A stretch of DNA of 64,000 bases from positions 2,137,501 through 2,201,500 of the forward strand of contig JBBBDQ010001456.1 in assembly GCA_037127315.1 (NCBI GenBank). The letters run 5' to 3'. This DNA comes from Ascarosepion bandense (taxonomy: Eukaryota > Mollusca > Cephalopoda > Sepiida > Sepiidae). Shown here in pieces: positions 12,331 to 24,960 of this stretch; the first letter of the stretch is position 1; each line of letters starts with the position of its first letter. The notes under the pieces are model-generated. The model was given only the letters and a program-made list of their open reading frames with translations. It had not been told where the DNA came from and ran no database searches. Made by a program: the position numbers and the translations under genes.

Positions 12331-13156
12331 CACAAGAGCGACAAGTAGAGAACTTAGGTTAGTAACAAAACAGAAACAAAAATTAGGCAGAAAAGATAAG
12401 AACCCAAATTTAAAAAAAAAAAAAATTCAAAAAATAAGATCACACTGGCTAAAACTTACCAGTTGCAGGCTGACTGACAGAAAAAAGTTAAGAAAATTTC
12501 AAAAAATTATCTTCATTTTGTTTCTTCTATTCAGTTCTGGAAAGTTTAAGTTACCTTTAAGTAAGCAGTAACAGACAGTAGTGTGAAGGGGGGATCACCT
12601 CAAAGCCATGTGTCCAGTTAGCAAGGGAGGATTTCTCTTCACTTCAGGTCCAGGACTAGCAGAAAGAAGATAATAGGTTAGAAGCTGAATCAGAAGTAAC
12701 CCCTGAGTAAAAGCTAGAAGGAGCAGGCATTTAGGTCAGAGGTTGAGCCAAAGTTACCTCAACCATAAGTAAAGAAGAGACCTCATGACAAAGTCCAGGG
12801 TTGTAGTTTGAAACTCCCCAAGTCTGAAGAGGAATTGAGTGAGTGCAAGAAAGATGAAGTGCCAATTGATTGGATAGTGAATGTAAAACACTACTAAAGA
12901 AAGTGTGAAGAGCCCAAGTGTATGTCCGAAGTTATCCCTCAAGAAAAGATTGGGAGGGCAGAAAAACCTGAGTCTCATTAAGGAAATAAGGTGTGGCTAG
13001 CAGGTCATAAGGGGCAGATGCATATAAAGATAATGACCTCTCACCTTTAGAGCAGGGGAGCTGCACACCTGTCTAGAATTCAACTAGCCTACTAGAAGAT
13101 GGGAATGGAAATTAAGGAATTTGTAAGTATGAATGAACGGGACATAAATGGTTAAA
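12331..13156. other. Spacer between LINE copies B and C
   Basis: Moderately AT-rich, with an A-run near 12410-12424. The only open frame (12754-12978, minus) is Phe/Leu-rich without a motif. I see no gene or known element end apart from the T-run near 13160 that belongs to copy C. Confidence 0.5.
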
Positions 13157-16020
13157 GAAATTTTTTTTTTTTTTAATCATGTCACCCCAAGCAAGGCATT
13201 CCACTGCCACTATAGCGCAGGGGGTTACACAGGGTGATAGATGAGTTAGGATGTACATAGGGGAGAGTTGGAGAGAATGGGAGGGTTAGTGTGTTAGGAG
13301 GTGTCTATTGACCTTACATTTAAACTCCTGGAGGTTATAGCCGTCGGAGAAGCAAGCATGTGGAAGGGAATTCCACAGGCGGGAAGTGCGAGAAAAGAAG
13401 CTGTTGGAGTAGAAATTGCGGTTACATTTCATCGGTTTCACTGTAAAAGGGTGGGACCTAGTTGCCAATCTAGTATCTTGTGCAAACTCACACCTAGGGG
13501 GCACCAGTGATTTAAGTTCATCAGAGCAGAAACCATGAAAGTATTTATAGAAGAGGTATTTATAGAAGTATTTATAGAAGCCACGTCACGCCGGTGGGAG
13601 AGTGACTGCAAGTGGTCAGCTAAGTCGGTATCAATCACGTTACAGATTCTTCGCTGTATTTTGTCAAGAAGCCCGAGGAGAATAGTAGGGGCACCCGACC
13701 AGATGTGGCAACAGTATTCAAAACACGGGTGGATGGTAGATTTGTATAAGTACAGGATAGATTCAGGCGGAAAGAATTTCCGGGCCCTGCACAGAGAGCC
13801 AACTTTCATAGCAGTGGATTTAGCAATGGATTTGATGTAGTCATTCCACTTGAGGTCCGCTGAGAGTGTCAGGCCAAGCAGGCATAGTGTTTTACTCTCT
13901 GGGAGGCATGCCTGTTTCATGCTAATGGGAGGGAGGTGCGGTCGTCTGTGGTGGTTAATTGACAGCAGCTTTCTTTTTGGAAGAATTGAATTTTACGAGC
14001 CATTTCCTACCCCAATCTACCACGGATTGGAGGTCCTTTTCAAGCTCAGCCGCGAGGTTTGTCTTATCATCAACACCAGCTTTTTGATCGAGGCGAGCGT
14101 ATACTGTGGTATCATCGGCGTACATCCCTACTTGTGATCTTATGGCATTGGGGAGATCATTGATGTAGATTAGAAAGAGTGTAGGACCTAGGATAGAGCC
14201 TTGGGGGACACCTGTGTTTGTAGGGTAGTTCTGGGAGGCATGTCCATTTAAAACCACCTTCAGTGTGCGGTTGGAGAGGAATGACTGGATTAAGTCCAAC
14301 AAAAGTCCAGTAATGCCGTAGCTTCACAGTTTCTGAAGAAGGCCGGCATGCCATACTCTGTCAAATGCTTTAAAGATATCCAGGGCGACAGTTCGGGCTT
14401 CACCATTCTTGTCGAGAGCCTGGTATATATACTCGGTGATGGTCGTTAGCATATCAGCAGTAGACCTGGTGAAGTGGAAGCCATACTGTTTGTCCGATAG
14501 GAGCCCGTGGGCCGTGAGATGCTGAACGACCTCGGCATTGATAATGGCTTCGAACACTTTGTTGAAGATTGGAAGAAGGCTGATAGGGCGGTAATTTGCG
14601 GAGTCCCAGGGTTCACCAGTGTTCTTGAATATTGGAACCACAGAAGAAGACTTCCAACAGGCAGGAAAGCAGGAGGAAGATAGGCAGAGGTTGTAGAGCT
14701 TAGAAAGGACAGAGGAGAGTTCAGGGGCACATTTCTTCAAGACTATGATTGGGATTCCATCCCCACCACTCACTTTGTGAGGGTCAAGTTTTGATATTAT
14801 GCTAGAAATCAGCGAGGGTGTGATGTGGATGTCATTCAATTGGGCCTCAGTTCTAGATGGGAAATCGGGTGTCTGGACTCCAGACGAATCCAGACACGAA
14901 TTGGTCGAGAATCTACTGGCAAACCATTCAGCCTTGTCCGCTGAGGAGGTGAGGACCTCAAACTCGTTGATTAGTGGGGGTATTGAGGACTTACTCTTGT
15001 TGAGCACGCTTTTACAGAGGCGCCAGAAGTCTTTGGCTCTGAACTTAGAGGATGCTATGTGCTGCTTCATTCTGGCAGCAAACAGCATCTTAGCTTCGTT
15101 AAGTATCTTCGAAAAGGCGCCTGTTTTGGTCCAATGTGTGGCTACGATAAAGCCGGAAGAAGTGATTCCAGTGGGCAATGGCGGCTGAGCAAGTGGGCGA
15201 GAACCAGGGAGACGAATGGAATTTAAGCTGAAATTTCCTGGCAGGGATGAAAGCATTGATGCCAGCCTTAACCCAGGAGGAGACCTCTGATGCAGTCTTC
15301 GACGGGAAGACTAAAAACATTGTTCCAAGGGACGTTGCAGAGGAAGTCACGGAACGAATCCCAGTCTGCTCTTTGATAGCAGTAGGATATTCTGCTGGTC
15401 TGGGTTTCTTGGGTAGGGGTGGAGTGGAATGAGATGTTGACAGAAACTACAGCGTGGTCAGAATTTCCGAGAGGGCAGAGCTGTCTGGTGGTGCAAGAAT
15501 TTGGGGTGGAAGTGAAGCAGAGGTCTAGTAGCGGGTCCCTTCCATTAGGGCTATTGGAGAAATGTGTGGGGAAGTCCACCACTTGCGTAAGGGATTGGGA
15601 GATTGAAAAATTAAAGGTGCGGACACCAGCAGTGTCGGTTACAGAGTTTTCGAGCCACTTAGTGTGGTGGGTGTTAAAGTCACCAAACATGAAAATATGG
15701 GCAGATGGGTGAGAAGAAATGGCCTTGTCGATATTGTCAGAGATGCTGTCAAGTACTGAACAGTCAGAGGAGGAGGGGAAGCAGTAGAGGAAGAAGAGAT
15801 AGCTAATGGAGCTTAGAAGTGAGAGACGGAAACACATGAAAGACTGGTCCAGGGATTCAAGAGATGTTACTCTAGCTAGTGGGAGGTGTTTGCTGACATA
15901 TACACAAAGCCCATGCATATGGACATTGGAGTCCTTCCTGAAGAGGGGAAGGTAACCAGGAATATAGAACTCAGAGGAGGGGATAGATGGGTCAAGGTTA
16001 GTTTCACACAGGGCTAAGAT
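13157..16020 (-). mobile_element. LINE copy C, 5'-truncated
   Basis: Same family and orientation as copy B. The 3' T-run and 'ccccaagcaaggcatt' signature lie at 13160-13200. The copy stops in the endonuclease N-terminal region near 16020, where the family sequence 'gggctaagat' abruptly meets envelope-like sequence. This is the usual 5' truncation of LINE insertions. Confidence 0.85.
13286..16000 (-). pseudogene. LINE C ORF2 (endonuclease + RT), several frameshifts
   Basis: Blocks in order on minus: the endonuclease (15918-15268) with 'MFGDFNTHHTKWLEN' and 'GNSDHAVVSVNI'; the linker and RT fingers (15256-14324) with 'KLDPHKVSGGDGIPIIVLKK', 'CFPACWKSSSVVPIFK' and 'YGFHFTRSTADML'; then 'GVPQGSILGPTLFLIYINDL' and 'GMYADDTTVYA' (14302-13955); then 'LLGLTLSADLKWNDYI' (13920-13438) and the terminal 'RLWNSLPHACFSDGYN' (13504-13286). 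The domain sequence is well kept but lies in at least five frames. A short local duplication that reads 'VFIEEVFIEVFIE' on plus (about 13535) interrupts the C-terminal part. Confidence 0.85.
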
Positions 16021-16970
16021 GGAAATATTATAGTGCCCTGGGTTGTATAACTTTGTTGGAGGATAACAAATTACTGGTTGTAGTGTCCATACCAGGGACT
16101 GTTTATTTGAGATATATCAGGTTATAAATTTACCTCTTCCCTACCCCGCTGACCACAAGATAACCTGGAGGTAATAGCCAAATACCAAGTTGAAACGGGG
16201 CATATATCTATGAATGCGACCCAAACAAAGTTATGATGTTAACAGCAGAAGAAACTAGAGAGTGGAGAAACGATGTCTTGGAAACATGTACCTCACTGAG
16301 TCCTATTTATGTGACCAGTGAGCACAGACTGTGTATACTTAAATTATTAATGATAATAGAAAGGGGGTTGAGGAATATTGCCAGGTTGAGATATTAATCC
16401 ATACAGTACTACCACAAACAACTGAGGGATATTTGGGCAGTGGTTGCTCAGAAACCCATTGATCTCTCCAGGGTGTGTGAAGAAGAATCCAATAGGACAC
16501 TTAGAGTGAAACCACTCTTGACCCTGATAAAATTACCCTTGGAGTGTTCTGCAATCGATATGTCCATGACCTTGCCCCCATATTACCAGGTCAAAGAAAA
16601 ATTTAAAGAAAAATTTGAAGAAAAAGACTTGATAATGAAGTTGGTTGACAAAGTCTTCAATAACTGCACACAGTTATGGGAGTTGGTAATGAATAAACAC
16701 CTTAAGGTCACAATAGAGCAAATACCAGAGTTATTAAAGCCCATAGATAAAATTAATTTGGAGCAGTTAAAAGACAAACTAAATACTTTGGAAAAATAAT
16801 AAAGTAATTTTGATAAACTGGTCAGTGGGGAGTAGTACTTTATTGGTTGTTGTTGCAGTGGGAGTGGTAGCATGGAAAATAAGGAAATACAGAGAGAAAC
16901 GAATTAATGAGGTTTCAGTGAGTTGTAGGACTGATGAAGAAGGGAATATCATCTGGTGATCTATATCTGA
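16021..16970 (+). pseudogene. Envelope-like glycoprotein remnant of an LTR element
   Basis: Three successive frame blocks look like one membrane glycoprotein. First comes a short beta-rich stretch near 16050. Then a Cys-containing segment at 16205-16400 contains 'LTAEETREWRND' and 'CTSLSPIY' and ends in a stop. The third block is the 119-residue frame at 16440-16799 with 'MTLPPYYQVKEKF' and a heptad-like helical region. A +1 shift just after 16790 opens a frame with a Val/Leu-rich membrane span followed by a Lys/Arg cytoplasmic tail that stops near 16960. Order and topology (ectodomain, coiled coil, membrane anchor, short tail) are those of env proteins carried by some gypsy or BEL elements. 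I do not recognise the exact family. It is clearly broken by at least three stops or shifts. Confidence 0.4.
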
Positions 16971-17188
16971 GCAGAGCAGAACTGGCAGGGGAGTTCAAGA
17001 TCCAAATGAACCTGACGGCAGGAACTGAAGAACTGTCAAGAAGTCACTGAAACCTCCCCTTGCAGAGAGGAGGCTAGCAACAAAAAAGAAATAAGCACTA
17101 AGAGACACACACATAAGCACACCCACACACTTATCTGAAAAAAAAAAAAAGATGGTGATAAAAGGACTGTTATTCCTGCCATAAGGGG

Positions 17189-17540
17189 TGTGAACCCTAT
17201 GTGTTATTAAAGAGACTGTTGCTACTTAAAGAAAAAAACATTTTGACATTTTTGCATAAAATTAAAAGCAGAAGACATTTTTTTTTTTACATTATTGTAT
17301 ATTATTGCATGAAAGACGTTTTACCTTATTACAGGACATTAAAAAAAGGACATTTTTGCATTTGCATAGGATTAGGAAAAAGAGACACTTCTATTATGCA
17401 TAGAAATTGTTGTATTGTTGGTATTGCTTAAAACTAACACATTTAATGCATGTTTTGCATAGAAATTTATTTTTCCTTTGGATAGAGCATAAAAATTAAT
17501 ATGCATGCTCAATAGTGTAAATGACAGGTGATGATGGGAA
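17189..17540 (+). mobile_element. Possible 3' LTR following the envelope-like remnant
   Basis: A purine stretch ending 'ataagggg' is directly followed by 'tgtgaaccc', the usual layout of a polypurine tract plus LTR start, about 220 bp after the envelope-like frame. The second LTR is not in view and the right edge is a guess, placed where the shared repeat begins. Confidence 0.25.
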
Positions 17541-17836
17541 TGATGTAACCCTATTTTCAAATGGCTGGTATTAATTTTAAGTGATTTTCAAGATGAGAAG
17601 AGATTTCTCTTAAATTGGAGAATATAATTAAAGTAACTGAAATGTTTAAAAAGTGGAAAATACTAGGTTCAAAATTCTTTTGTTGAGAAAGTAAGTTAAG
17701 TTAGTTACCTAATTGCAGTTACAACATCTGTCAGTGGGTTTTGATAATGTGCGACCTGAGGTCAAAATATGGTCTGAGTAATTCCTGTGTACTGGATTAC
17801 CAGGGCAGTTGATAAGAGTAGGCAGACATTAGGGTG
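17541..17836 (+). repeat. Unclassified interspersed repeat, copy 2
   Basis: Second copy of the repeat at 8236-8555, same orientation, diverged by scattered substitutions and short indels. It ends at 'gcagacatta', exactly where the RTE-like LINE fragment starts. This suggests that the LINE inserted into or beside the repeat. Confidence 0.75.
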
Positions 17837-18612
17837 CTGATCGCAGACACGGAAAGTAAACTACAAGACCTCATACAGAAGGTAGCGGTGGAGAGCGACA
17901 AAAAAGGACTATAAATAAACTTTAAGAAAACTGAGTGCATGGTCATCAGCAAAAGGTACAACCCAAAATGCCAAATAAATGTGGGAGATACCAGAATCAA
18001 GCAAGTACAAAAATTTAAATACCTAGGAAGTGTCCTAACTGAAGATGGAAAGTGTGACACGGAGATCCGAAGGCAAATTGGCATGGCAAAGGACGCGTTC
18101 CAGAAGCTGAGCAAAATACTAACACACAGGAAAAGCTCACTGGAAACAAAGAAAAGAGTGCTGGACTGCTACGTGATGTCAGTTCTTCAATACGGCAGCA
18201 AATGCTGGACAATATCATCGAAAATGAGGACAAAACTGGAAGCAGCGGAAATGTGGTTCTACAGAAGGATGCTGCAGATATCATGGACTGAACATGCAAG
18301 CAACGATGAGGTGTTGGAAAGAATGGCAACAAAGAGGAAATTGATACTGAGCATCAGGAAGAGACAACTGAAGTTCCTGGGACATGCAGGAAGGAGAGCC
18401 TGGAGAACCTGATTCTGACTGGCCAGATAGAAGGAAAGAGAGACAGAGGAAGACAGCAGATAACATATTTGCAGGGTCTGATCAGGTTGTTGACGGAACG
18501 GTGGTTGACAGGAGTAACGGGAACAAACATACTAGGAGCCACAAGGGATAGGGAGACGTGGAGAACCATGATCGCCTACGTCTTGAAAGGACAGGGCACA
18601 TAGAAGAAGAAG
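17837..18612 (+). pseudogene. RTE-like LINE, 3' part of ORF2
   Basis: Coding similarity starts at once ('KTECMVISK' near 17930) and runs through a 157-residue frame at 17939-18412. Features typical of the region after the RT palm in RTE-type LINEs are present: 'VQKFKYLGSVLTEDGKCD', 'RKSSLETKKRVLDCYV', 'VLQYGSKCWTIS' and 'KRQLKFLGHAGR'. The end carries an 'agaagaagaag' simple repeat at 18604-18613, as RTE elements often do instead of poly-A. It is 5'-truncated and not functional. RTE-like is inferred from these motifs. Confidence 0.75.
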
Positions 18613-21600
18613 GGTTATACAGTGAAAGGGATGAAAACCTTACACTTCTCTTTCCTACCTAGGTCTAAGTGCTTTTCAACAAAATCTGACTGCAAGATGA
18701 ATTTAATAAGTTGGGTGGGGCATGTTTGGAAGGAGATAAGTTGGGAGAAGTGATTTGAAGGTGGTTTGTATACAGTCAGTTTGAAAAACTCATCTGCTGC
18801 TAGAAATAAGAGGAAGAAGACAAGAGAAAGAAATATTGCAAATTCAACCAACTGATCATCCCTTAGAAGTAATATAAGACAAATATTCTACTGAATACCA
18901 GCCAACTGTTGAGTGTCAGCAGTTTTGACTTGTAATCTTGTAATAATTCAATATATATATATATATATATAAATCTACAGTGTCGTTGCAGTCTTGAATT
19001 TTAATTTTATCACTTGTGTGTCTGGATCAGCCTTATTAAATGGTAGTAAGCAGTCCTGTTCTGGCTAATCTGAAATTAACAACACAACGTGGGTGGAATC
19101 GGCCAAAGGTCAGGGAGGTTGACTGAACGTGCTAGGGGTTGTTATTAACAAATAATTCCTCATAAAATTTTGCAATGTAAATTATGTTTATTAATAAAGG
19201 TTTATATTAAAGCACTTGAGTGTGTTTTTCTTCTTTTTTTTTTGTTGATTTGGTTTTAGTTTTCTGGTTTCAGTTTAAAGAAAATGTCAATTAATATTTT
19301 TATTTTGCATTTAATTGACAGTGAGCAAACACAGAAATGGAATTCTTTAGAAAAAAATCTAATGCTTTTCATTTTTAATTTCCTATATAATAAAGATTAA
19401 CATAAAATTAAACAATTATATAGTTTAATTTTATTTTAATCTTTATTAGCTAATAAATAATCTTATAAGTAAAACTTATAAAAATGAAAGGTAATGAAAA
19501 TTTTATTAAAATACTTTTAATTAGTGAAATTGAACATTTCTATTAACTTACATTTTAGAGAAAAAGAATTAAACAGTCATTATGAGCTGAAAACAAATGT
19601 ATGTTTTATTTTACTAATATTTTTTGTGTTTTATTTAAATAAGATAAATGATCCAATTATCACAAGCAGGAATATAATGAATGATCTGAAAGAATTTAAT
19701 ATGATCATTTAGCATTAAAAAAATATTTGCAGAAAATCTGTGTAGGGAGATAAATTCTCAAAATGTTTTTATTCCAAAAAGAGAGAGAAACACTGATGTG
19801 CAATACCGGAATTAGGTCACAAGTAGATCTGTCTAAACCAAATAAGAAAAACTTTATCAATCAGAACTCACCACTGTTCAAGATCTATCAACAATGACAA
19901 GCAACAATTTGGCAAAATATCATTGCCTAGACACCTGTCAAGTGTTTAATAACAATAATAAAGAGAATTACTTTGAAATGAAAGAGAAGAAACCTGAGCA
20001 AGTAGGGCACATTTACTTCAGTCCTAGTCTAATGACATTTACATATGTTGAAAGCAAAGAAATTTCTACTAGTAAAGCTCTTGACAGTAATATCCTGTTT
20101 CGTAATGTATAAAATAATGTGTACAAGCGAAAAGGTGAGTATATGAGGAGGAGGTTGTTACCAGCAGCAGCAGCAGAACTCATGTAGGTGTCTCACTGAT
20201 GGGACATTCTTTCTGCATCAGCAGGAAATGCAACAAGCAAATGGGAAACATTTAGAATAGACATGACAGAAAGAAACAATTGCAAAAAACATAACGCATC
20301 CCAACAGACTAGACACGAGAAGAGACAATTTAACCATATGAGAAAGATATAAACATCAATTTCCCTATAATGAAGGTTGTTGCTTTTCCTTATCTGATTA
20401 TACAGTAGAAATTCTTTGGCAGTCAAGTGTTCTGCAAGATGGATGAATCTACCTAGATAACATAAAAACATTTTGTTAGATTTGTTTTGTTTTTATTATT
20501 TTAAAATTTGTACTAAATCAATTCAGCATTTGACTCTTTAGAAACATTTTGTTCTTATAAAAAGTTGATTTTAAATTATCTTGTCATTTTGATATTTTTT
20601 CACTATATTTTTTCTAATTCAGTACAGCAGATCTTTCTTCATGACCAATAAACATTTTGTTTTTGTGAATTTAACTCCATATTGTTGTCACTGATGTAGA
20701 CAATCTTTTCCCTGAGATTTCTAATCTTTTCTAATACTAGATGTACTGCTTGAAGAAGCAGTATAACACCTTTAAAGGTCATGGGATGTGTTATTCAGGT
20801 TAAGTTTATTCAAAATTTCAGAATTCAAACTTGACTTAGCATTAAGAAAGCAAATAAATGTATGAAGGTATGTTAAGAATAAATGAAAATAACAGTTTAT
20901 ATTCCAAAGACTATGAGAATTGACAAATAAAATCATATTCTTTTTAGAAAAGTTTCAAAAACATTATTGATGTGAAATCGTTTGATAGAAAACACATTCA
21001 GTTGTATCTCAAATCACAAATGAAGAGTGAAGAAGATACATTTGAGTATATATGGTTTTATGAGAGCTGCTGAAGCAACAATGCTTGTTGCAAGCATTTA
21101 TTTTAGTCAACCAAAGAATTGACTGAATCATCAAATTCTGGAAATTTTCTTATACTAACCCTCTTTAACACTTCCTCTCTACAGGCCTATTCTGGTCAAC
21201 ATGCACCAGATCTAATTCTTCCACTTTGGCTCCTCAACCTCTGGCATCTTCCTCTTCAGGTTGAGGTGTCTATTCGGTCCTAACCAAACTTAAGGGGTTG
21301 GCTGTAGGTCCCCTGAACATCCGAGATTATTTGACTGGTCCACTGGTTTACTCCCACTTCCTGCCCACATTGTGATTATTTGATCTAGAAAGCAGAAGTG
21401 TTGTTTGCTCATGGTTGACTGAAGATGTAGACACGGCTTGGGAGCCTGTGTTAAACAATTTAGAATGCAGCAAAAAGAAATAAAAAGAAAAAAATATCTA
21501 CAGAAAGCCGGACAAACAACTGTTCAATGGTTGCACTGTTAATGTCTTTTATATATAAGAAAAGAATAGTAGAAAAAAGAAAAGGGGTTACAGACAGTAA

Positions 21601-22111
21601 AATTTTTCAGCATAACAACTCACACACTGGATTCTAGACAGAGAGTGTGTACGGTTAAATTGTTGTTAAATCATCTTAGAAGATATATAACTCTTTTTGA
21701 AAATGTTCTCCAGACTCTTCTGACAGAGACAATTCTTCTCAAATAAAACGCTGGGACCACAGTGCCTTTCACAGGTGCTGGACAGATGATGCAATTCCAA
21801 TGTTGTCAGGCTGGTGATGAATCTTAAATTTCATATACTCAGTGGTTTTTCAATGCGACCGCTCTGACAAAGTCCTTGGGCGACTATTAAATTTCAAAAA
21901 TTCGTAACAAATTTGAGGCAATGATTAAACTTTTCAAATCATAAATCACTTTGTCGGGCACCACTCAATCCGACTTCTTTACAAAAATCAGTTTCACATA
22001 ATCATTTCATAATCCAGTTCTTCTTCCTTGTCTTTTCGTCATCACCGTCAGTAATAAAAAATACAATCTGCAACAAAGGCCTTCATCTGAAACAATGGGA
22101 CGAGAACCAAA
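18613..22111. other. Mostly unassigned AT-rich DNA
   Basis: Contains an (AT)n run at about 18952-18971 and several short open frames. The frame at 19894-20112 (72 residues, plus) has mixed composition and might be an exon or an element scrap, but shows no motif. The part from about 21500 to 22111 could be the leader of the LTR element whose LTR is at 22112-22322. Nothing else is supportable. Confidence 0.5.
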
Positions 22112-22322
22112 TGTAAGTAAAATATATTTTACTTTCCTTTTTCATACAAAGACATCTTCGGTTAGGTGGTTGTTTGGTCAGAGTTGTCAGCAACACCACT
22201 CCATCAGAGAGACCCGATCTTACTTAATCGTACGCTCACACAGTTGTAGTTTTACTCGTCAGCATGATTACGTGTTTATATAGGAAACTCGGAGAGTTAT
22301 AGGCCATCATGTGGTTGTCACA
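22112..22322 (-). mobile_element. Isolated LTR (minus) with adjacent candidate primer-binding site
   Basis: On minus the block begins TGTGACAACC and ends CTTACA, so it has TG...CA ends. It contains a TATA-like 'cctatataaacac' about 50 bp in. Two bases beyond the end comes TGGTTCTCGTCCCA, which starts with the TGG expected of a primer-binding site complementary to a tRNA 3' CCA end. No partner LTR and no clear gag frame are visible downstream on minus. Confidence 0.45.
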
Positions 22323-24729
22323 GAGTTCTGGCTGCCACAGCAAAAATCATGTATACTCCAAAGTTCTTCTTGCTTATTCAGTGCTATTTTAATTTTTATT
22401 TGCTAAAAATGAATTTGTTCATTTCCATTGTCTTCTAAAGACCCAGATTCAAGGGCCACATCTTATGCCCCAGATCAGATTGTGACACCAGTAAAAAAAA
22501 AATGTAGTGGTTTAATTTCACTGTTCAATTTATTCCAATTTTAATAAAAAAAAAAATGATATTGGCACGTTTACGATGTTTCGATCTTCAGGTGCTAGGA
22601 ATTTTGAACCCTTTAAACGTGTGTGTGTGTATATGTTAGACTTCTCTCTCTGTCACACCTCAATGAGGAAATATATATGAAGCATTTAAAAAAGAAACCC
22701 AACTCATTACATAAACCTATTAACAAGGATTAGTGTGCCTGATGAGAAATTCACAGATAAAATAATTCAAACTGAATAAACATAAAATATAGATGAATAA
22801 TATTTCAATCAGGTTAAAGTCAAGGAAGACCAGCCAGCCTCTTCATCAAATGATTGTCTTTGAACAGAGTTTATTCAGATACTCATTAATTTTCTTTATC
22901 AAATGTTATGGCACATCATCTTTCTGAAAGCATTGACGTTGTTTTGAACTGGCAAAAGTGGATTTTTTTATAACTTCTCCCTTGATACGTAATCCACTGA
23001 TAAAATAAAATCTTCAATATTCCTTTGCCAAACCTGCATCAGTTTTCAAAGGTTTTCACCATACTTCTTTACTGTTTGGTCATACCTGCTAATTATTTTT
23101 ACAACTTTTAGAGTCATTTTTTGCAAGCTCTTTATTTATAAAATCAGCTTGATAGTCCATTTAAAGCATCAGATTTGCAACATGGCTATTAAATTAACAT
23201 TTCAAATTTTAGATATTTTATATAAATGGTTACCATTTATTAACATCTGTGCAGCTTTCATTCTAACTGCACAAATAAATGTTGCTATTATTCAGTAAAT
23301 AAACCTTTACATTTCAGTATTTAAATTTTTTATTGATAAAACATGAAGTGGTGAATATGAGAGACAATATAGCTATAAACATAATTAAACTTGTGTGATA
23401 GTTTAGCTTATCTTGCAGACCATTTATGTGTTTAGTGAATTTGGCCCTCATTAGCTGCCAAAATATTTGGATTCCATGTAAAATGATAACTTTTTAATTA
23501 ATGAAGCCAAAGTTTCCTTTTTTATATGTGAATGCAAAAAGTTGGTTCATAACTGACTGAAGAAATTCAAAACATATCTGAAGAAATTTAGTGTCGGCTT
23601 GTAGCATGTGGTGTAGTGCAGTTGTAGCTCAGATGTCAGGAGACTATCTATTTTCAGAAATCTTGAGTGTTTAATGCAGGGTTAAGTAAGAGATCTTAGG
23701 AAATTATGAAATGTTAAGAAAATTGTACAGTCAGAACATTTCATGCATTTGCATTCAAAATCAATTGTTGACTTTCATACTTTTTTCTACTTAAAAATAG
23801 CAAGTAAATATGATACATTAGTTAAATTTTCTACACTGACTTTGCAGTTATCAGTAATAATGGTGAAATAGAAGTCACTCTCAAATACCTTGTTTTTCTG
23901 TTTTGATAAAGGTCCTTAAATATTTGTCATAATCCATCAAGTAGATAATGTAAACTTATATAAATAAAACTGTGTAAATACTATAGATGTGGTTTTTAAT
24001 CATAATTAACTAAAATTCCTTATATGTAGATATGACAAAGGAAGGTTGTATATTTTATCAATTTCATCTCGACTGTTTAAATATCTTGCATCATAATAAA
24101 ACAAGTAAAGAAATTAACAATCTGACATGATAAAATTTCCAGTAACACTAGCTTTATTGAAATCACTATTTTAGGTGATAACTAACAAATTTGCTTAGAC
24201 ACTGCTACAGTACAATGACAACATTATGTCTTGCATCATTTTCCACTGTGCTGAGCAATAGTTAATAGCCCTTTGTGCTGTAGGTCTTTAAAAAATTTGT
24301 AAGTTTTTTTTAACATTGAATATTGATTTGAGGCAAAATATTTTTGTTACCATTGAATTAATAATTTGCTTCTTATCACTTGTGACATTTCAGTGATCTT
24401 TTTCAAATGTCTATCATAAATGTTCAACTGTTATGTGGTAGAGATTACTACTTTATTTCTACTCTCAGATAATTGATATTTTTCCAAGATTTTGCAATTG
24501 AGACTATTAGGTCTACATTTGATAAGATAAAACTGAAGTAGACTTTACCCTAATAAAGGTAAAGTCTACTTCCATTTATAAGAAAAAAGAAATGTTACTT
24601 AAGAAGCTCAAGAAACAAGCCTACATTTTGTGTTTAATATATTCAATGTTTTTTTTTAGTATTTACTTAAATATGTTTAAATATAAAAAACAGGTAGAAA
24701 TTATTATTATTGAATAGATTACATCAAAT
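22323..24729. other. Unassigned AT-rich DNA
   Basis: No coding motif and no element ends apart from a short motif at 22562-22605 discussed under rejected items and the hairpin at 24535-24572. Confidence 0.5.
24535..24572. repeat. Perfect 15-bp inverted repeat (hairpin)
   Basis: GAAGTAGACTTTACC at 24535-24549 is followed, after an 8-nt loop, by its exact reverse complement at 24558-24572. Function unknown. It may be the trace of a foldback or an excision footprint. Confidence 0.9.
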
Positions 24730-24829
24730 ATTTAAAAAAACTTTATTCTGTTAAACTAGACTGTTAGTAATTAGATGACGTAAATTACATTAATTAGAGT
24801 GGTTAGTATTAAAATGGGTAGGATGGGAT
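24730..24829 (-). repeat. gypsy-4 3' LTR (short or truncated)
   Basis: Starts on minus at 24829 with TGAACTATCC after a 'gggggagaa' purine tract. It matches 28938 downward for about 40 bp and then 27640-27599 for the part ending in 'agaataaag', a polyadenylation-type signal. Confidence 0.45.
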
Positions 24830-24960
24830 AGTTCATTCTCCCCCAGGTATTGTTTTACTTGAACAGGAGAAAATTCAACCAAAGTTGTTACACCAAATCG
24901 TTTGATAAAGAAATTTCTGTATGATGATCCAGAGAATTTTAAATAGCTTAAATTAAGTGA

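Noticed and set aside
19894..20112. 72-residue plus-strand frame as a small gene or exon
   Set aside because: No motif, no homology I can recognise, and no convincing splice or promoter context.
22562..22605. Hammerhead-like 'ctgaagatcgaaac' on minus
   Set aside because: CTGAAGA and GAAAC are present and GCAC/GTGC could pair, but there is no room for stem II and the cleavage-site geometry does not fit. It is not listed as a ribozyme.
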